Shown: positions 19,255 through 29,170, counted from the first letter of the stretch. The stretch: DNA of 35,050 nucleotides from Perkinsus chesapeaki (GCA_013115145.1 JAAPAO010000372.1:1-35050), one strand, 5' to 3'. The notes: a model not told the origin generated them from the sequence alone. Numbers and translations are program-made.

Positions 19255-19839
19255 TCATCGATGAAGATAGATTATTATTAAAGTTAAAGCAGTCACTGAT
19301 CAGCATGATGATGATGATAGTGCTATGAGATTGTTGTTGTCACTACTATTAGTATTTACATTAATGTATAGGTTAAGTCAATAGCAACAACAAGAACACT
19401 GTAGAAGCGAAATCATCATCATTACTCTTGTGTTGGTCAATTTACTTGTCTTCGTTGAGGCCACCCTAACGAATAGGTATTTGTCGACTTTTCATTTGCC
19501 ATCAGCACACATAGATTGGAGTTTATGAGATCGTCTTAGACCACGACGATGATAGCGGAACCTCAGAAAGTAGACAGACCTGTAAGGTGTCACACGCCGC
19601 GTCTCAGGACTAGTGTCATGGAGAGGAGCATCACTTCACTCAGCAAAGCCACTCCTGGTCAATCACGTAGCTCGTCCTTGGTAGCCGTGAAATACTCGAC
19701 CGCTGGTGAATGTCAGCAATTACTTTTTAAATGGCTTTATTGCAGTTGGAGGTCCTGTTGGCAGTCATTTCGCTTATTTGTTCAGTAGATGGTCTCAAGC
19801 TCCTTCGAGAGGAGGTGAGATAGAGCACGTAGAGCAACG

Positions 19840-21547
19840 ATGGATTTGTCTTCGCAGCCGGAGAATAGTATAGTGGCTGGGGCGCCCCTCAACGAAGAAG
19901 CGCCAGAGCAAGTCGATCAGGCTGCTGATGCCTATGTAGGGGTGGAAGATGTCTCCCAAGCTTCGTTGTTCAAGATCATTTTAGTGGGACGGCGAGGAGC
20001 CGAAGTTGAATCTTATGAACAAGGTCGACTGGTCCACTATGGGCACCGAGCCACCTAAGAAGGCTTTCGAGAATTATCGAACAGCTGCGAAGATTAAGTT
20101 CCTCATGCCGGACCTGAGATGGAATCCTGAGTAAGCTTAGTTGTGCTCGTGAGAGATGATCTACTCTCGAAGATATCTCTGCTATAGAGTGCCTACAGTA
20201 CTACTGTAACACTACTGTACTACTAGTACAGTACTTAGCACTGTACTACTAGTACTTAGCTGTACTAGTACTACTTTACCTACTGTAACAGTAGGTACCT
20301 CATAGTAGAGATATCTTTAAGTAGATAATCAACTTAGCTATTTAGTGTGTACTTGATGACTAACCAGTGATCGGTAGTGTAGATTAGCCATACCACTAGA
20401 AGCTGCGAGAAGCTCTATGCGTCTCAACCATGGAGATAGATAGAATAAGGCGAAGTGCATTCGGCAAGAATCTTCATTATTGGCGGCTAGTCTTGATCAC
20501 ACCGTAGGCGCCTGTCAGAAATATAAACTTGGGTCGAAATTATTCCCGAGTCGAATTTCGTGGCGAGAGCCTCTTCCGGTCGGCAGGTATCCAGTCACCA
20601 TCCCCGATGATGTTCTATCAGCCAAGCTCCCCGTTGGGGCGCTTTCACGGTTCATGCTGGAGGATCCGGGGCCGAGGTGCGCTTCCGCTCTTCGGTTGTG
20701 TTGGGATAATTCCTCAAAAGATACGCAGCTATGGTGCAAGACCTGTATACGCCAGACTATATGCTAGATGTGAAAAATATGGTAGCTCGCTCGGTGGTCC
20801 GCGCGAAGCATTACTGCTGTTGTTCCGTCAGCCCGATAACACCACAAAGGTTGTGAAGCGTGTCTCCGAGACCCAACTGCAGACCGACTCGGGAGTGGAT
20901 CTTAGCTCCATCATGCCCTTCATGGTCAGCTCCACGCTGAGGTTGCCGCATTCGGAGTCCGAATTTAGGCTGACGTGCCGAATGCGCCGCCGCCGATCGA
21001 TCCAGAGCTTCAATATGTCCCTCCTGGAGCGTCCGCAGCTGCTAGGGCGCATGTAGCATCTGCGTGATGGTGCCGTTGTGGAATGTTTGTTGTTCAGCCT
21101 GTTAAGATTGCAGTCGGTATCGACCAGAACGGGCGGGAATTATGGGACACTGTGAGCTGGACGAGCTGCTGATTGTTGTCATTTTCGTTGGTTAGATCGG
21201 CCAATACTCTGGTGAGCAGGATACCAGGAATGGAGTGCAGACACCGAATAAGTTGGATGCCATCAAGGAGTTGAGAAAGTGAACAGAGGGCCCTTTGTCT
21301 GTCAAAGATTGATGTTTGCTCAGGAAATTGCAGCAACAACAACAGAGTCTCATACAGCGCCATGTTGTTGAGAAAAAGGTGGGAGCAAGCTAAAGTGATT
21401 GTTGTGAGCCTTGGCTTTCAGAAGGCTCCACCGGGGAAGACCAACTGTGATCCATACGGGTATGATGCGAACAAGAAGTTTAAACCGTGCAAGCATATTG
21501 AATATCGAGCTGCCTCCAGACCACAGTCGAGCGATGATAACGAATGA
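19840..21547 (+). CDS. unresolved multi-exon gene, possible SNF5-like segment
   Basis: The ATG at 19840 begins MDLSSQPENSIVAG, an acidic N-terminus. A 43-nt intron (GTGGGAC...AACAAG) joins FKIIL to VDWSTMGTEPPKKAF in phase 0, and the exon ends at 20130 before GTAAGC. Further coding-like stretches are SSLLAASLDHTVGACQKYKLG (about 20472), MVQDLYTPDYMLDVKNMV (about 20733), PPPIDPELQYVPPGAS (about 20983), QPVKIAVGIDQNGRELWDTV (about 21095), a glutamine-rich helix (LLRKLQQQQQSLIQ, about 21317) and a tail ending SSDDNE at 21547. The VKIAVGIDQNGRELWDTVSW pattern resembles the SNF5/SMARCB1 repeat (VxIxLDxExxGxxLRDxFxW), which would make it a chromatin-remodelling subunit. This is tentative, and junctions between these exons are not established. 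It may be two genes. Confidence 0.4.
20171..20316. repeat. 146-bp foldback element
   Basis: The ends AGATATCTCTGCTAT (left) and ATAGTAGAGATATCT (right) are inverted copies. The arms continue inward with GCCTAC / GTAGGTACC and many TACTAGTAC and GTACTACT units, so the whole stretch can fold on itself. It lies just after the GTAAGC donor at 20131, that is, in a likely intron. It looks like a small inverted-repeat transposable element. Confidence 0.75.
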
Positions 21548-22330
21548 TGTGATGGTGCATCATGACTGTTGTCAATATAACTCATTTGAGTTTTTAAGTT
21601 GCCGGGAAAGGAGTCGTATAAACCAGCATGGGCTCAAACGCCAACTTTATTATCCTACAGGAGCAACAGGTTAAACTGACGGGCTTAATGACAAAATAAA
21701 TAACACAAACAGCGAGGATTGAACGAAAGTTACGAATTTCTAGAAATAGCAGCTTTCAATGCTCGAAGTCGAACAAAGACCTTCTTCATCATCATCTTCC
21801 TCTACAATACGCGCAGACGACATACTTGGGAGCATGAAGGATGGGGAGGGGTTGAGGCAGCCGGGTAACGGTGAACCCTTTGTTGAAGGATGAAACCTGT
21901 GAAACATATTCTTCATTCAACGTGACGATGTGGCATTGTTCCGCAGAATTTATCAACTGCTGTTGACCGAGTAATGTGAATCAATCAATTCAACACCCAA
22001 GCCTCAGCATCTAACACTCACTGCTTATTAACAACTGTGTCATGGAGGACGTTAATCGATCGAATCGAATCCATGAAGCCTCATGGTCCATTAAATACTC
22101 TGTCATGGCAGCAGTGAACTTCATTGAGGGCACATCCGTTCACCAGATCTCCGTACCCTGAAACGTACGCCCAGAAAGCATACTGTTAGTAGATGATGGG
22201 AGCTGTAGCGAGGAGAGCTAATAAGAGAGCTTTGAAATGGAGCGGGGTGGTTGTGTCGCCACTTCTTCCTCTTTACGATAGATCTTCCAGCTGAAGCGCT
22301 GCTGACTACTCTGTATGGGGCAAAGCCGTT
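21548..22330 (+). other. intergenic 5' of copy B
   Basis: No supported gene. The stretch is rich in TCATCATC runs near 21785. It likely contains the 3' end of the preceding gene and the distal promoter of copy B. Confidence 0.4.
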
Positions 22331-22392
22331 ATTCCTTCGCTCGCCTTTAGACGAGTCATGGTTCCTTCGCTCGCCTTTGGAGACGAGACATG
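22331..22392 (+). promoter_or_regulatory. two tandem TCGCTCGCC units upstream of copy B
   Basis: Unit 1 (22331-22360) and unit 2 (22361-22392) both read TTCCTTCGCTCGCCTTT, then AGACGAG and CATG. The second unit ends 115 bp before the ATG of copy B. The same double arrangement stands at the same place before copy C. Confidence 0.6.
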
Positions 22393-22506
22393 TTAAAGAA
22401 GAGCAGTCCCCTCATCTCTTTGTTCACTCTATCATAACATTCTTTATCCAACGTTGAGGCACCAGTATGTGTGATAGTTTCATTTCGAATCTGTGACTAC
22501 GATTGA

Positions 22507-23574
22507 ATGAGATTCTTCACATCATTGCTCTATTATCTGGATATATCTCTCGTACTGGCAACAAAGGGCATGCTGGAAGATGGCTACAAACCTTTGCCAC
22601 TCTTAATGGGAGAGAGTGATGAAGGGGCAAGATATTATGTACTTCTGACCCCTGCAAACACAAAGGGAAAGACCTGGTCTGGGGACCAGTACTATTCCGA
22701 AGAGGGCTACGAGTGCCGCCCGTTTGTTTTCCTCGACAAGCCGTCTCGCAAGGCTTCAGCTGCTACTGTGAGTGCCTACGTGGTAGACAAAGAGAATGGA
22801 TCTCAATTCTTTGCTGGTGAACCCAGTATCACCCAAGACACTTGCGTCAGAGAACTAAAACGTTACGATCCAACGGTGGAACCCCAACACAGTACACTCC
22901 TGCTGACCGGTACTTTCTCACTCGATGATCCAAGTGTAAAGTCTCTGAACAATATGTATAAAAATGAAGAACTTCTCTATAAAGTGACTGGTGAGGAGCA
23001 GCCTGCTGCCAATGCTTTATATTATGGGTTCGTCAAGAATAATCTAGAGGTGAAAGTGAGCACCGATGCGAAGAGGAAGATCAAGACCGTTGAAGTTGAG
23101 GACTCCACGGGTGTTGGATACGGAAGGTTTCAATTCTTGATGCTTGGCAAGGCCATGCTAGTGAGACTGCGGAATGCTCAACAACGGAGGACCCTAGTCC
23201 TCGAGCCAGTTGATAAAGACAAGTTCGCTGGGAAGGCGACATTCGTGGATGCCCGACTCGACTCTTTCGAAGGTGAGCCTTTCAGTAAGGATCGCCTGCC
23301 TGCTCTATTGAACCTGAAGAAGCCCAAGAATAAACCGTCCTTGGCCGCACGCGTGAGGGAATTCAGTCTTTCATCGAGGCCTCAAACTGCGCCATTACAG
23401 AATGACGGGGCGAAGGGTGCAGGTGAGGCAGTAGGCGAAGACAGTGGGAGAAAATCGGATGAGAATTCATCCTCGAGACTTTGGGGATCAATTAGGAAAC
23501 GGATTCTTTCAGCGAGATCCCGTAGGACGAGCAGCACGTCAACAGAAAAGCGGTCAAAAGAGGATGGCAAATAG
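22507..23574 (+). CDS. secreted family protein, copy B (single exon)
   Basis: 355 residues without intron. The N-terminus MRFFTSLLYYLDISLVLA is a probable signal peptide. Conserved family points: LLMGESDEGARYYV near 35; EGYECRPF near 67; a second cysteine in TQDTCVREL; LNNMYKNEELLYKV; ANALYYGF; and RRTLVLEPVDKDKF followed by DRLPALLNL. The last 70 residues are serine-, arginine- and lysine-rich and look disordered. The two cysteines of the mature part occur at matching places in copy C and may form a disulfide. The domain is unknown to me. The start follows GTGTGATAGTTTCATTTCG and ATCTGT, a 5' leader shared with copy C. Function is not inferable beyond a probable secretory route. Confidence 0.88.
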   Translation: MRFFTSLLYYLDISLVLATKGMLEDGYKPLPLLMGESDEGARYYVLLTPANTKGKTWSGDQYYSEEGYECRPFVFLDKPSRKASAATVSAYVVDKENGSQFFAGEPSITQDTCVRELKRYDPTVEPQHSTLLLTGTFSLDDPSVKSLNNMYKNEELLYKVTGEEQPAANALYYGFVKNNLEVKVSTDAKRKIKTVEVEDSTGVGYGRFQFLMLGKAMLVRLRNAQQRRTLVLEPVDKDKFAGKATFVDARLDSFEGEPFSKDRLPALLNLKKPKNKPSLAARVREFSLSSRPQTAPLQNDGAKGAGEAVGEDSGRKSDENSSSRLWGSIRKRILSARSRRTSSTSTEKRSKEDGK

Positions 23575-23615
23575 ATGGAGGATTGTTGGTGTTATTATTT
23601 AATGTACTGTATTTA

Positions 23616-23797
23616 ATCAATAAAAGATATAATCCATTAATAGTCTATAAATGATATTTATTTAATATTATTTTATTATGATGTTATTAATAATACCAAA
23701 ACCATTATTCATTTGTATGTTGTATGACACCATGATGTTTATCAATCAACTCATACCGAGTTTTGTTAAAGTTCAAGAATAATGGTAAACCAGAAAC
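23616..23797 (+). repeat. conserved 3' block, copy B
   Basis: It begins ATCAATAAAAGATATAATCC about 40 nt after the stop and includes AATAAA-like polyadenylation signals. It differs from the block behind copy C at only about two positions over 180 bases by eye. Confidence 0.92.
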
Positions 23798-23843
23798 ATA
23801 CGAGCGCATACAACCAAGTTCTACTTGCGAACGAATTCTCTAT

Positions 23844-23950
23844 CCGTCTTGACGACTTCGCACTATACAGTATAAACTTTATAGGTCTAACTGCCACCAA
23901 GACTGGGTCAAGCTTACTTATAACTGTATAGTATAAAGTCATCAAGACGG
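23844..23950. repeat. 107-bp inverted-repeat element
   Basis: The left arm 23844-23871 (CCGTCTTGACGACTT to CTATACAGT) matches the reverse complement of 23923-23950 (ACTGTATAGTATAAAGTC to CAAGACGG) at about 24 of 28 positions. The spacer is about 51 bp. It is consistent with a short MITE-like element; no target duplication was recognised. Confidence 0.7.
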
Positions 23951-24466
23951 ATTCTTATCAAATCAAGAGTATTCAACTTACGGGCGAGCAACGATGAACG
24001 GAATACGGGCTACTTGCAGACTCAGACTGAGTAATCAATCCGACTGGTCATCTCATGCAGCATTTCATCCTTACAAGTGTTACTAATATCAAATTTCAGT
24101 TGGTGGGTTATCAGCAAGTCGTAATGTGTGTGAGTTTATAGTCCAACGCCGAAATTGGCTTAGTTAGACTATCCATTCAATGTGCAGCTTCAGAGCGAGA
24201 ATTTAATACCTATACTGTTATTGCCACTGTAGGGTTTACCAAAAACGAATGTAACTAGTCTCCAGAGATCCTACTCCTCCTAGCAGAATTCACTTACGCA
24301 AACAAGGGCCTGTGTACAACTACCAAAACACAATGGCTCCCAAGGTGCGAGACCAGTAAGTCGTTATGAGGTTCAGTATTGAGCTTCCTTTTTTTACCGC
24401 TTCACTATGACAAAACGAACTTCGATAACATTTCCGGAAACATTGGTGCAATTCGACATGTTGAAT
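23951..24466. other. intergenic, nothing recognised
   Basis: AT-rich DNA between copy B's repeats and the convergent twin-CX9C gene. No motif or convincing frame is seen. Confidence 0.4.
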
Positions 24467-24761
24467 TCAATCATCATCTTTAAGCATCTCATCAACTTGT
24501 TCCCATCTTGTAAGGACAACCGGAGGAGCTTTCCCTTTAAGGCTCTCCTCGAAGCATTTGTTATATTCCTGAATAGACAAATGCTAACCGACTAAACCCT
24601 TCAATGTTTACCTTCAGTTCTGTCTCGCAGCGTTGAACTGCCGTGCGGGCCCTCTCCACGCTGCCTTCTGGTTGACAGGCGTCACGGAAGCAGTCAAAGA
24701 ACTTACTAGAGACTTCAGTGCAACCAGGGCGGACTATTGGGAAATGGGCAGGAAGAGACAT
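24467..24761 (-). CDS. twin CX9C (CHCH) mitochondrial-type protein
   Basis: Model complement(24467..24568, 24612..24761), 83 residues, with one 43-nt phase-0 intron (GTAAAC...TTCAG). The first CX9C motif is CTEVSSKFFDC and the second, CETELKEYNKC, is created across the splice junction, which supports the model. Between them lies a helix (ERARTAVQR). Twin CX9C proteins are small, oxidised by the Mia40/Erv1 relay in the mitochondrial intermembrane space, and often act as respiratory-chain assembly factors. I cannot name the subfamily. There is no N-terminal presequence, as expected for the class. The short C-terminus ends in four acidic residues. Confidence 0.82.
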
Positions 24762-24824
24762 AGCTGGCCAAAAGCTAAACTTGAATTTTAATTTAGGAAA
24801 ACTCAGGTCAATGTGATAGAAATG

Positions 24825-26613
24825 TTAAGTCTTGTGAAGCTCAATATAGTCACCAATCTCAACCGGCACTCGTTTAAGTGGACCACTTTGATGTTTGCCC
24901 AACTTCGGTCGCAAGAGTACAACGCGACCTCCGGGGCCAGTAACTGGGAAAATAATCAACTAACAAACCTGTCCATTTCTCACCTGACGCTCGGAGACTC
25001 TTCTTCCGTCCCATCTTCACAGCGTCCTCGCGATCAGCGAACGACACGAAACCAAACGGTCGCGATTTATCATCTCGCTTGATTGGTGGGCGGAATTTGC
25101 CGGGAATTCGCACATGATTGACGACACCGAACTCGGAGGCAACTTGCTTCAAAACATCCTCTGTTACTTCTTCAGCTACTTCCCAATCGTAACCGACGAA
25201 GACATCGGTGCATCTGATCATCTAATGCCAGCAGCTGGAAATCGGATAACTTACCCATTTAGGTTGTTGTAATGTTTGTTGCGGAGGTTAACGCTGGCGA
25301 ACTCTACAACACAATTGCCTCGCCACTCGAGCTCTCCCTGGAGAAGAGAAGTCATGTCGTATACCTCTCTCCTCTTCACACAAATATTTTCTATCAGAAC
25401 ATCATCTATTAGCCGGCTGTTGTGTTGGGTGGTACAACTGATACCATAAGTTCTCCTCACCGACTTTGATTCCATATAGGGATATGCAATAAACTCCGCG
25501 AACATCGCCAATCCTATTTTTCCAGTACTGGACCGTAACGCGCACTCGAGGGATGATTAATGATTATAAACCACATAGATGTTAACGAATCGCAGAGGGA
25601 TATACTTACTTGCGGAGTCGGCTGCTGAAGCTCCCATGTGACGGTATGAATGGCAGAGGCGTCGGGGAAGAGCGCGGACAGCTCAGCATCTCGCCACTCA
25701 GATGGAATATGTTCGACCTAATCAGTGTCGCTAAGCCCCATCATGGCAAGCTCTCCCCACAGCGATTTCTCTTTCCCTCAGTGGTGGACCAATCTTCAAT
25801 GCATGAGACAGCTCGAGTGCCTTCTCGTCGTCCGGTGCATTTTGTTCGTTTGCCTGCTTACCCAACTCGACAGCAACACATCCCTCCACAATATTGATAA
25901 CGTCGGTGGATTCCGCCAGCAGGGGGTCGGTGATGGTGTGATCTGGGCACAGGTGAGTTGATCACCGCAGCCGAGGAACGCATCACCTACCTTTGTGACG
26001 TGTCCCGAGTTTGGCATCTCCTAGGACAGCTTGTCGAAGCTGGTCATGCGTCAGAGGCAATTTGATGTAAGCATCGTCCTTGTTGAATTTGGATGCATCA
26101 ATTTCGAATAAATGAGTCATCTGATAACCAAGGCACCCTGGTTCGAATCCCACTCCCGGTAACTTTTCTTACGGGAAGCCAACACTCATGTCGAATCTCC
26201 AAGGCCCTGGCTGGTAGCATAGTCTGACATATCAGCACTCAGATAATCGTGGCCTCCTCTCTGTTGAAATACCATGCAAAGGATAATCGTCCCACTATGC
26301 ATCAGATTCATCACTTTGTGTCGGGCAGCACTCAACGTCAGAGAATCATCATCATCCGTGATGGCTTCTATTCCTGATATGCCCAATGGCGAGCCCGACT
26401 AGAGTTCGTAACACACCTGTGTGAGTTGGTCGGATATCTGCCACAGCGCCGAGTGGCTTCACCTTAAGGTCGAGGATAACCTTGTTGGGCTGAATAAGAT
26501 ACTCGGTCGCCGCAGCTGGCATGGAAGCTCACTTGGGCATAGTCGCGAACCACAACTCGGCACACTTCCCGGCCAAGAGTCCTTCCGTCACTGGGATCCA
26601 ACGTGGAACACAT
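24825..26613 (-). CDS. two-RRM RNA-binding protein (multi-exon)
   Basis: Traced exons, 5' to 3' on minus: 26533-26613 (starts MCSTLDPSDG), an unsettled exon near 26415-26515, about 26280-26380 (GIEAITDDDDSL), 26173-26210, 25991-26120, 25761-25942, 25610-25717, 25255-25337, 24984-25213, 24825-24943. Phases agree from 26210 to the TAA at 24825. RRM 1 spans three exons (ELSALFPDASAIHTVTW, then GNCVVEFASVNLRNKHYNNL). RRM 2 reads CTDVFVGYDWE to RPFGFVSFADREDAVKM, with a good RNP1 (RPFGFVSF). The N-terminal third is not recognised. Two RRMs imply single-stranded RNA binding; the pathway is unknown. The intron 26121-26172 carries tRNA-like sequence. Confidence 0.72.
26121..26172 (+). other. 52-nt intron that is antisense to a tRNA-Ile-like 3' half
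   Basis: In gene sense it starts GTAAGAAAAGTTACC, contains GTGGGATTCGAACCAGG and ends TTATCAG. On the plus strand this reads CTGATAACCAAGG, an anticodon-arm-like stretch with GAT in tRNA-Ile context, followed by CCCTGGTTCGAATCCC, a T-arm-like stretch. The T stem is imperfect. Confidence 0.8.
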
Positions 26614-26855
26614 CCCCACGCTGATGGCAATCACATCACGCCTCCGAGTCGGGGATGATGGCTCCGTTGCCTGACCGATCGCTGGTGTGTCTCGCTCAAG
26701 CCCTAAACTAGTTTATTTCCAAATTGCCAGTTAAGTTAATTCACCTCTTGTAGAAGGCCAACTCTTCGCATCGGCATCCGGGTCGATAAGAGGCTCGAGA
26801 CCTCGAGCGCTCCCACTCAGCCGAGCACGTATTAACAATCGTGTGTGAAGGCAAG

Positions 26856-27314
26856 TCAGGACCTACAACAGACGTCTAAAACTATTCGGATTCCTCGGGG
26901 TACATTCTCAGGTATCTCGTAGGACTTGGCCTGCATGGCTGCAACGGCCGGATGACGGATCCTCTTTGGTTTTGGTATTGCCAGCGGTGGCGTGACCAAC
27001 CGACTAGCATTCGGCTCCAGTGCTTCGGCCGGTCTGAGGTGCATTACTGCAATACCTGAGGTGCGTCGAGCGACGTACCTCTTTTTAGTCGATTTTGTCG
27101 ATTTCTCATCAACCCACAGTGACGACAAAACATCCCCTTTCCCAGCCTCTCGCCGCAACAGATCGGCCACATCGTTCATTCGACCGGTGAGGAGCACGCG
27201 CTCAAGTCTAGTTATCTCATCAACCGTCTCTGCTGCTTCTATAGCAGCTTTAAGCCGTGACACGTCAGCTGGGGATAGCTTGTTCGATATTGGAGCACCG
27301 CCGGGAGCGGACAT
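26856..27314 (-). CDS. protein with U2A'-like helical hairpin
   Basis: The ATG at 27314 has an in-frame TGA just upstream. Residues 13-50 (LSPADVSRLKAAIEAA, then EITRLERVLLTGRM) resemble the helical hairpin found at the C-terminus of the spliceosomal U2A'/Lea1 protein (DVEAIKNAI...EVERLKGLLQSG). The leucine-rich repeats that normally precede it in U2A' are absent, so this is either a different protein sharing the motif or part of a longer spliced gene. The remainder is basic and proline-rich (IPKPKRIRHP, PENVPRGIRI). The stop at 26856 may lie beyond a missed donor. Nuclear function is only suggested. Confidence 0.5.
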   Translation of the reverse strand: MSAPGGAPISNKLSPADVSRLKAAIEAAETVDEITRLERVLLTGRMNDVADLLRREAGKGDVLSSLWVDEKSTKSTKKRYVARRTSGIAVMHLRPAEALEPNASRLVTPPLAIPKPKRIRHPAVAAMQAKSYEIPENVPRGIRIVLDVCCRS

Positions 27315-27881
27315 TAAATATTGTCAGTGAAGAACTTATACGACACAAGTGTACATCCCCCCGATCATAGCAGAACGCGGTCGTTTGACCCCCTGGCCCG
27401 AATCGCTCCGGGCGATGCGGTGCTCCCATAGTCTCTCCAGTCTGCTTTATTCGACTTTGATAAACCGTCCCGTTCCGCACGCATGGCGAGAGAACACAAC
27501 TCATTCATCGTAGGTTGAGATGACTTTGAAAATGTACTATTTGGAGAGGAGGATAAAGGATGAGGGGCAGACAGGATGGTTGACAAACAAGACAGCGAAA
27601 CCATCGCGCAGGAGCGGTATAAAGAGACCAATTACAAAGCTCGGTCGTCTATTAAAATATCTTGAACATTAATCCTTTTATGCTGCGCAGCTATAATCGT
27701 GCGTCAAATTCTCACAATGTGAGGTTCACATTCAGGATTACCCCTCTTCCCTCAGTTACACGCATCCTGCATTAATAAATCATACCGTTTTGGTATAGCT
27801 GAATCAGGGTGAACCAGATATATAAGCGATGAACGGTTTGTTGGCTCGTTCGTGACGAACCAGCTGCGTGGCGCTCAATTA
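27315..27881. other. intergenic, nothing firm
   Basis: It contains the 5' region of the U2A'-like gene and DNA upstream of copy C. Overlapping minus-strand open frames show no motif. Confidence 0.4.
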
Positions 27882-28003
27882 CTCGGCTCGTTCATTAAAG
27901 TGGTTTTGATTTCGAAAACCGGTTCTAGAACTGGTTTCGTGGAAGTTGCGTTCACCAAACGGGTTCTAGAACCAGTTTCGTCAAAATTTAATGAACAAGC
28001 CGA
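27882..28003. repeat. 122-bp inverted repeat with TTCTAGAA cores
   Basis: The left end TCGGCTCGTTCATTAAA is mirrored by TTTAATGAACAAGCCGA at the right. Inside, AACCGGTTCTAGAACTGGTT and GGGTTCTAGAACCAGTT are themselves palindromic around TTCTAGAA. It lies directly upstream of the promoter motif of copy C. Confidence 0.75.
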
Positions 28004-28027
28004 CTAAACGCGTAGTTCATGAAAACT

Positions 28028-28076
28028 ATCGCTCGCCATTAGACCCGCACTCGCTCGCCTTAAGAGACGAGACATG
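28028..28076 (+). promoter_or_regulatory. two TCGCTCGCC units upstream of copy C
   Basis: Unit 1 is ATCGCTCGCCATTAGAC; unit 2 is ACTCGCTCGCCTTAAGAGAC followed by GAGACATG. The end lies 109 bp before the ATG, matching copy B. Confidence 0.6.
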
Positions 28077-28184
28077 TTGCAATTGAGCAGCATAATATTT
28101 CCATTATCTGTTCTATTATCTTATTCACTTGTTAATGTGATATAGTGTGTGATAGTTTTATTTCGTATCTGTTAATAAGATTAA

Positions 28185-29132
28185 ATGATCTTTCAATCAT
28201 CTATCTGTCGTATTATTATTGCATGTCTAATGTTGGTAGTATCACAAGTTAGAAGTAGGGCAGTTAAGAAGATGCCACCAGCACATTTCATATTCGGAGA
28301 TGATGGCCACGGTAGAAGATATTATGTAGATGTTATCCCAGAAGGCATGGAGCTGGTTCATGAAGACCATTTCACGTATATTGCTGACGGGTATGCTTGC
28401 TCACAAAGAACCATTACTCAACGCTACTCGGACACAGCGCCTCGCTGGGTGTACATTTCCACGACTGATGAGGAGAAGGGCTCTCAAAACTTCCGAGGTG
28501 AGCTGGATATCTCCGACGAGGAATGCGTTGCCACATTCCAACTTCTCGAAGACGTACGCCCACAAAGCGGTCCGTTGAAAGTCGTCGATAACATCGGCAA
28601 AGACCAACCTCTTCTCAAGTCCTTCAATGAGATGTATCGAAATGGGAAACTTCGATACATGCAGTTTCACGAAGTTGACAAACCTGCCTCAAATGCTCTT
28701 TACTATGGATTTAAGAAAGATGGATTCGACGTCCAGATTACTACAGATGGCGACGGAAGGATAAACTCAGTAGTGAAGAATGACCCAAAGGGATTGAAGT
28801 TTAAGCGGTTGGTCTATGTAATGTACGGTAATGCGATGAAGGTAACGTTCTATGATCAAAGTGTAACAATGCATATAAACCTAGAACAAGTTGACAAAGG
28901 CAAGGGTAAGGAGGGATTCGCCCAGTCCCGCGTGCCTGTGGCGGAAGGAGAACCTCTGAACCAAAAAAAACTAATGGCTTTGGTGTACCCAGAGGAACCC
29001 GAGAGCCCGAAGACTTCATCCGTTGGTAACTTCTTATCGAAATTCGGTCTTGGTAAGAAGCGTCAATATCGCCGAGTTGGCAGCCACTCTTCGAGCGAGG
29101 ATGATGAGCAGGAATCACTCCTTGGTGAGTAA
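28185..29132 (+). CDS. secreted family protein, copy C (single exon)
   Basis: 315 residues. A signal peptide is likely (MIFQSSICRIIIACLMLVVS). Then FIFGDDGHGRRYYVDV, ADGYACSQR, SDEECVATF, LLKSFNEMYRNGKLRYM, SNALYYGF and INLEQVDKG align with copy B in the same order. The C-terminal tail is shorter than in B and ends in a serine/aspartate/glutamate-rich segment (SSSEDDEQESLLGE) instead of a basic one. Like B it is intronless, while copy A has one intron. The family is unrecognised; extracellular or vacuolar location is inferred from the signal peptide. Confidence 0.88.
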   Translation: MIFQSSICRIIIACLMLVVSQVRSRAVKKMPPAHFIFGDDGHGRRYYVDVIPEGMELVHEDHFTYIADGYACSQRTITQRYSDTAPRWVYISTTDEEKGSQNFRGELDISDEECVATFQLLEDVRPQSGPLKVVDNIGKDQPLLKSFNEMYRNGKLRYMQFHEVDKPASNALYYGFKKDGFDVQITTDGDGRINSVVKNDPKGLKFKRLVYVMYGNAMKVTFYDQSVTMHINLEQVDKGKGKEGFAQSRVPVAEGEPLNQKKLMALVYPEEPESPKTSSVGNFLSKFGLGKKRQYRRVGSHSSSEDDEQESLLGE

Positions 29133-29170
29133 AAAGCAATGGTGAGAAGAGCAGAGTGTTGGTGTTAATA

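Larger units (their letters stand above)
18977..19839 (+). other. intergenic with simple repeats and a palindrome
   Basis: Between the FMRP-like stop and the next ATG lie short ATG/TCG-rich runs, a 27-bp palindrome and a 9-10-bp tandem array (listed separately). A plus-strand frame at 19549-19788 shows no recognisable motif. Confidence 0.5.

Noticed and set aside
19960-20000. Rab-like start LFKIILVG followed by a possible P-loop
   Set aside because: There is no GKS/T after it, and a GTGGGAC donor at this point gives a consistent exon junction instead.
24407-24595. Plus-strand frame opposite the CX9C gene
   Set aside because: The minus strand yields a twin CX9C motif across a clean 43-nt intron, so the plus frame is a shadow.
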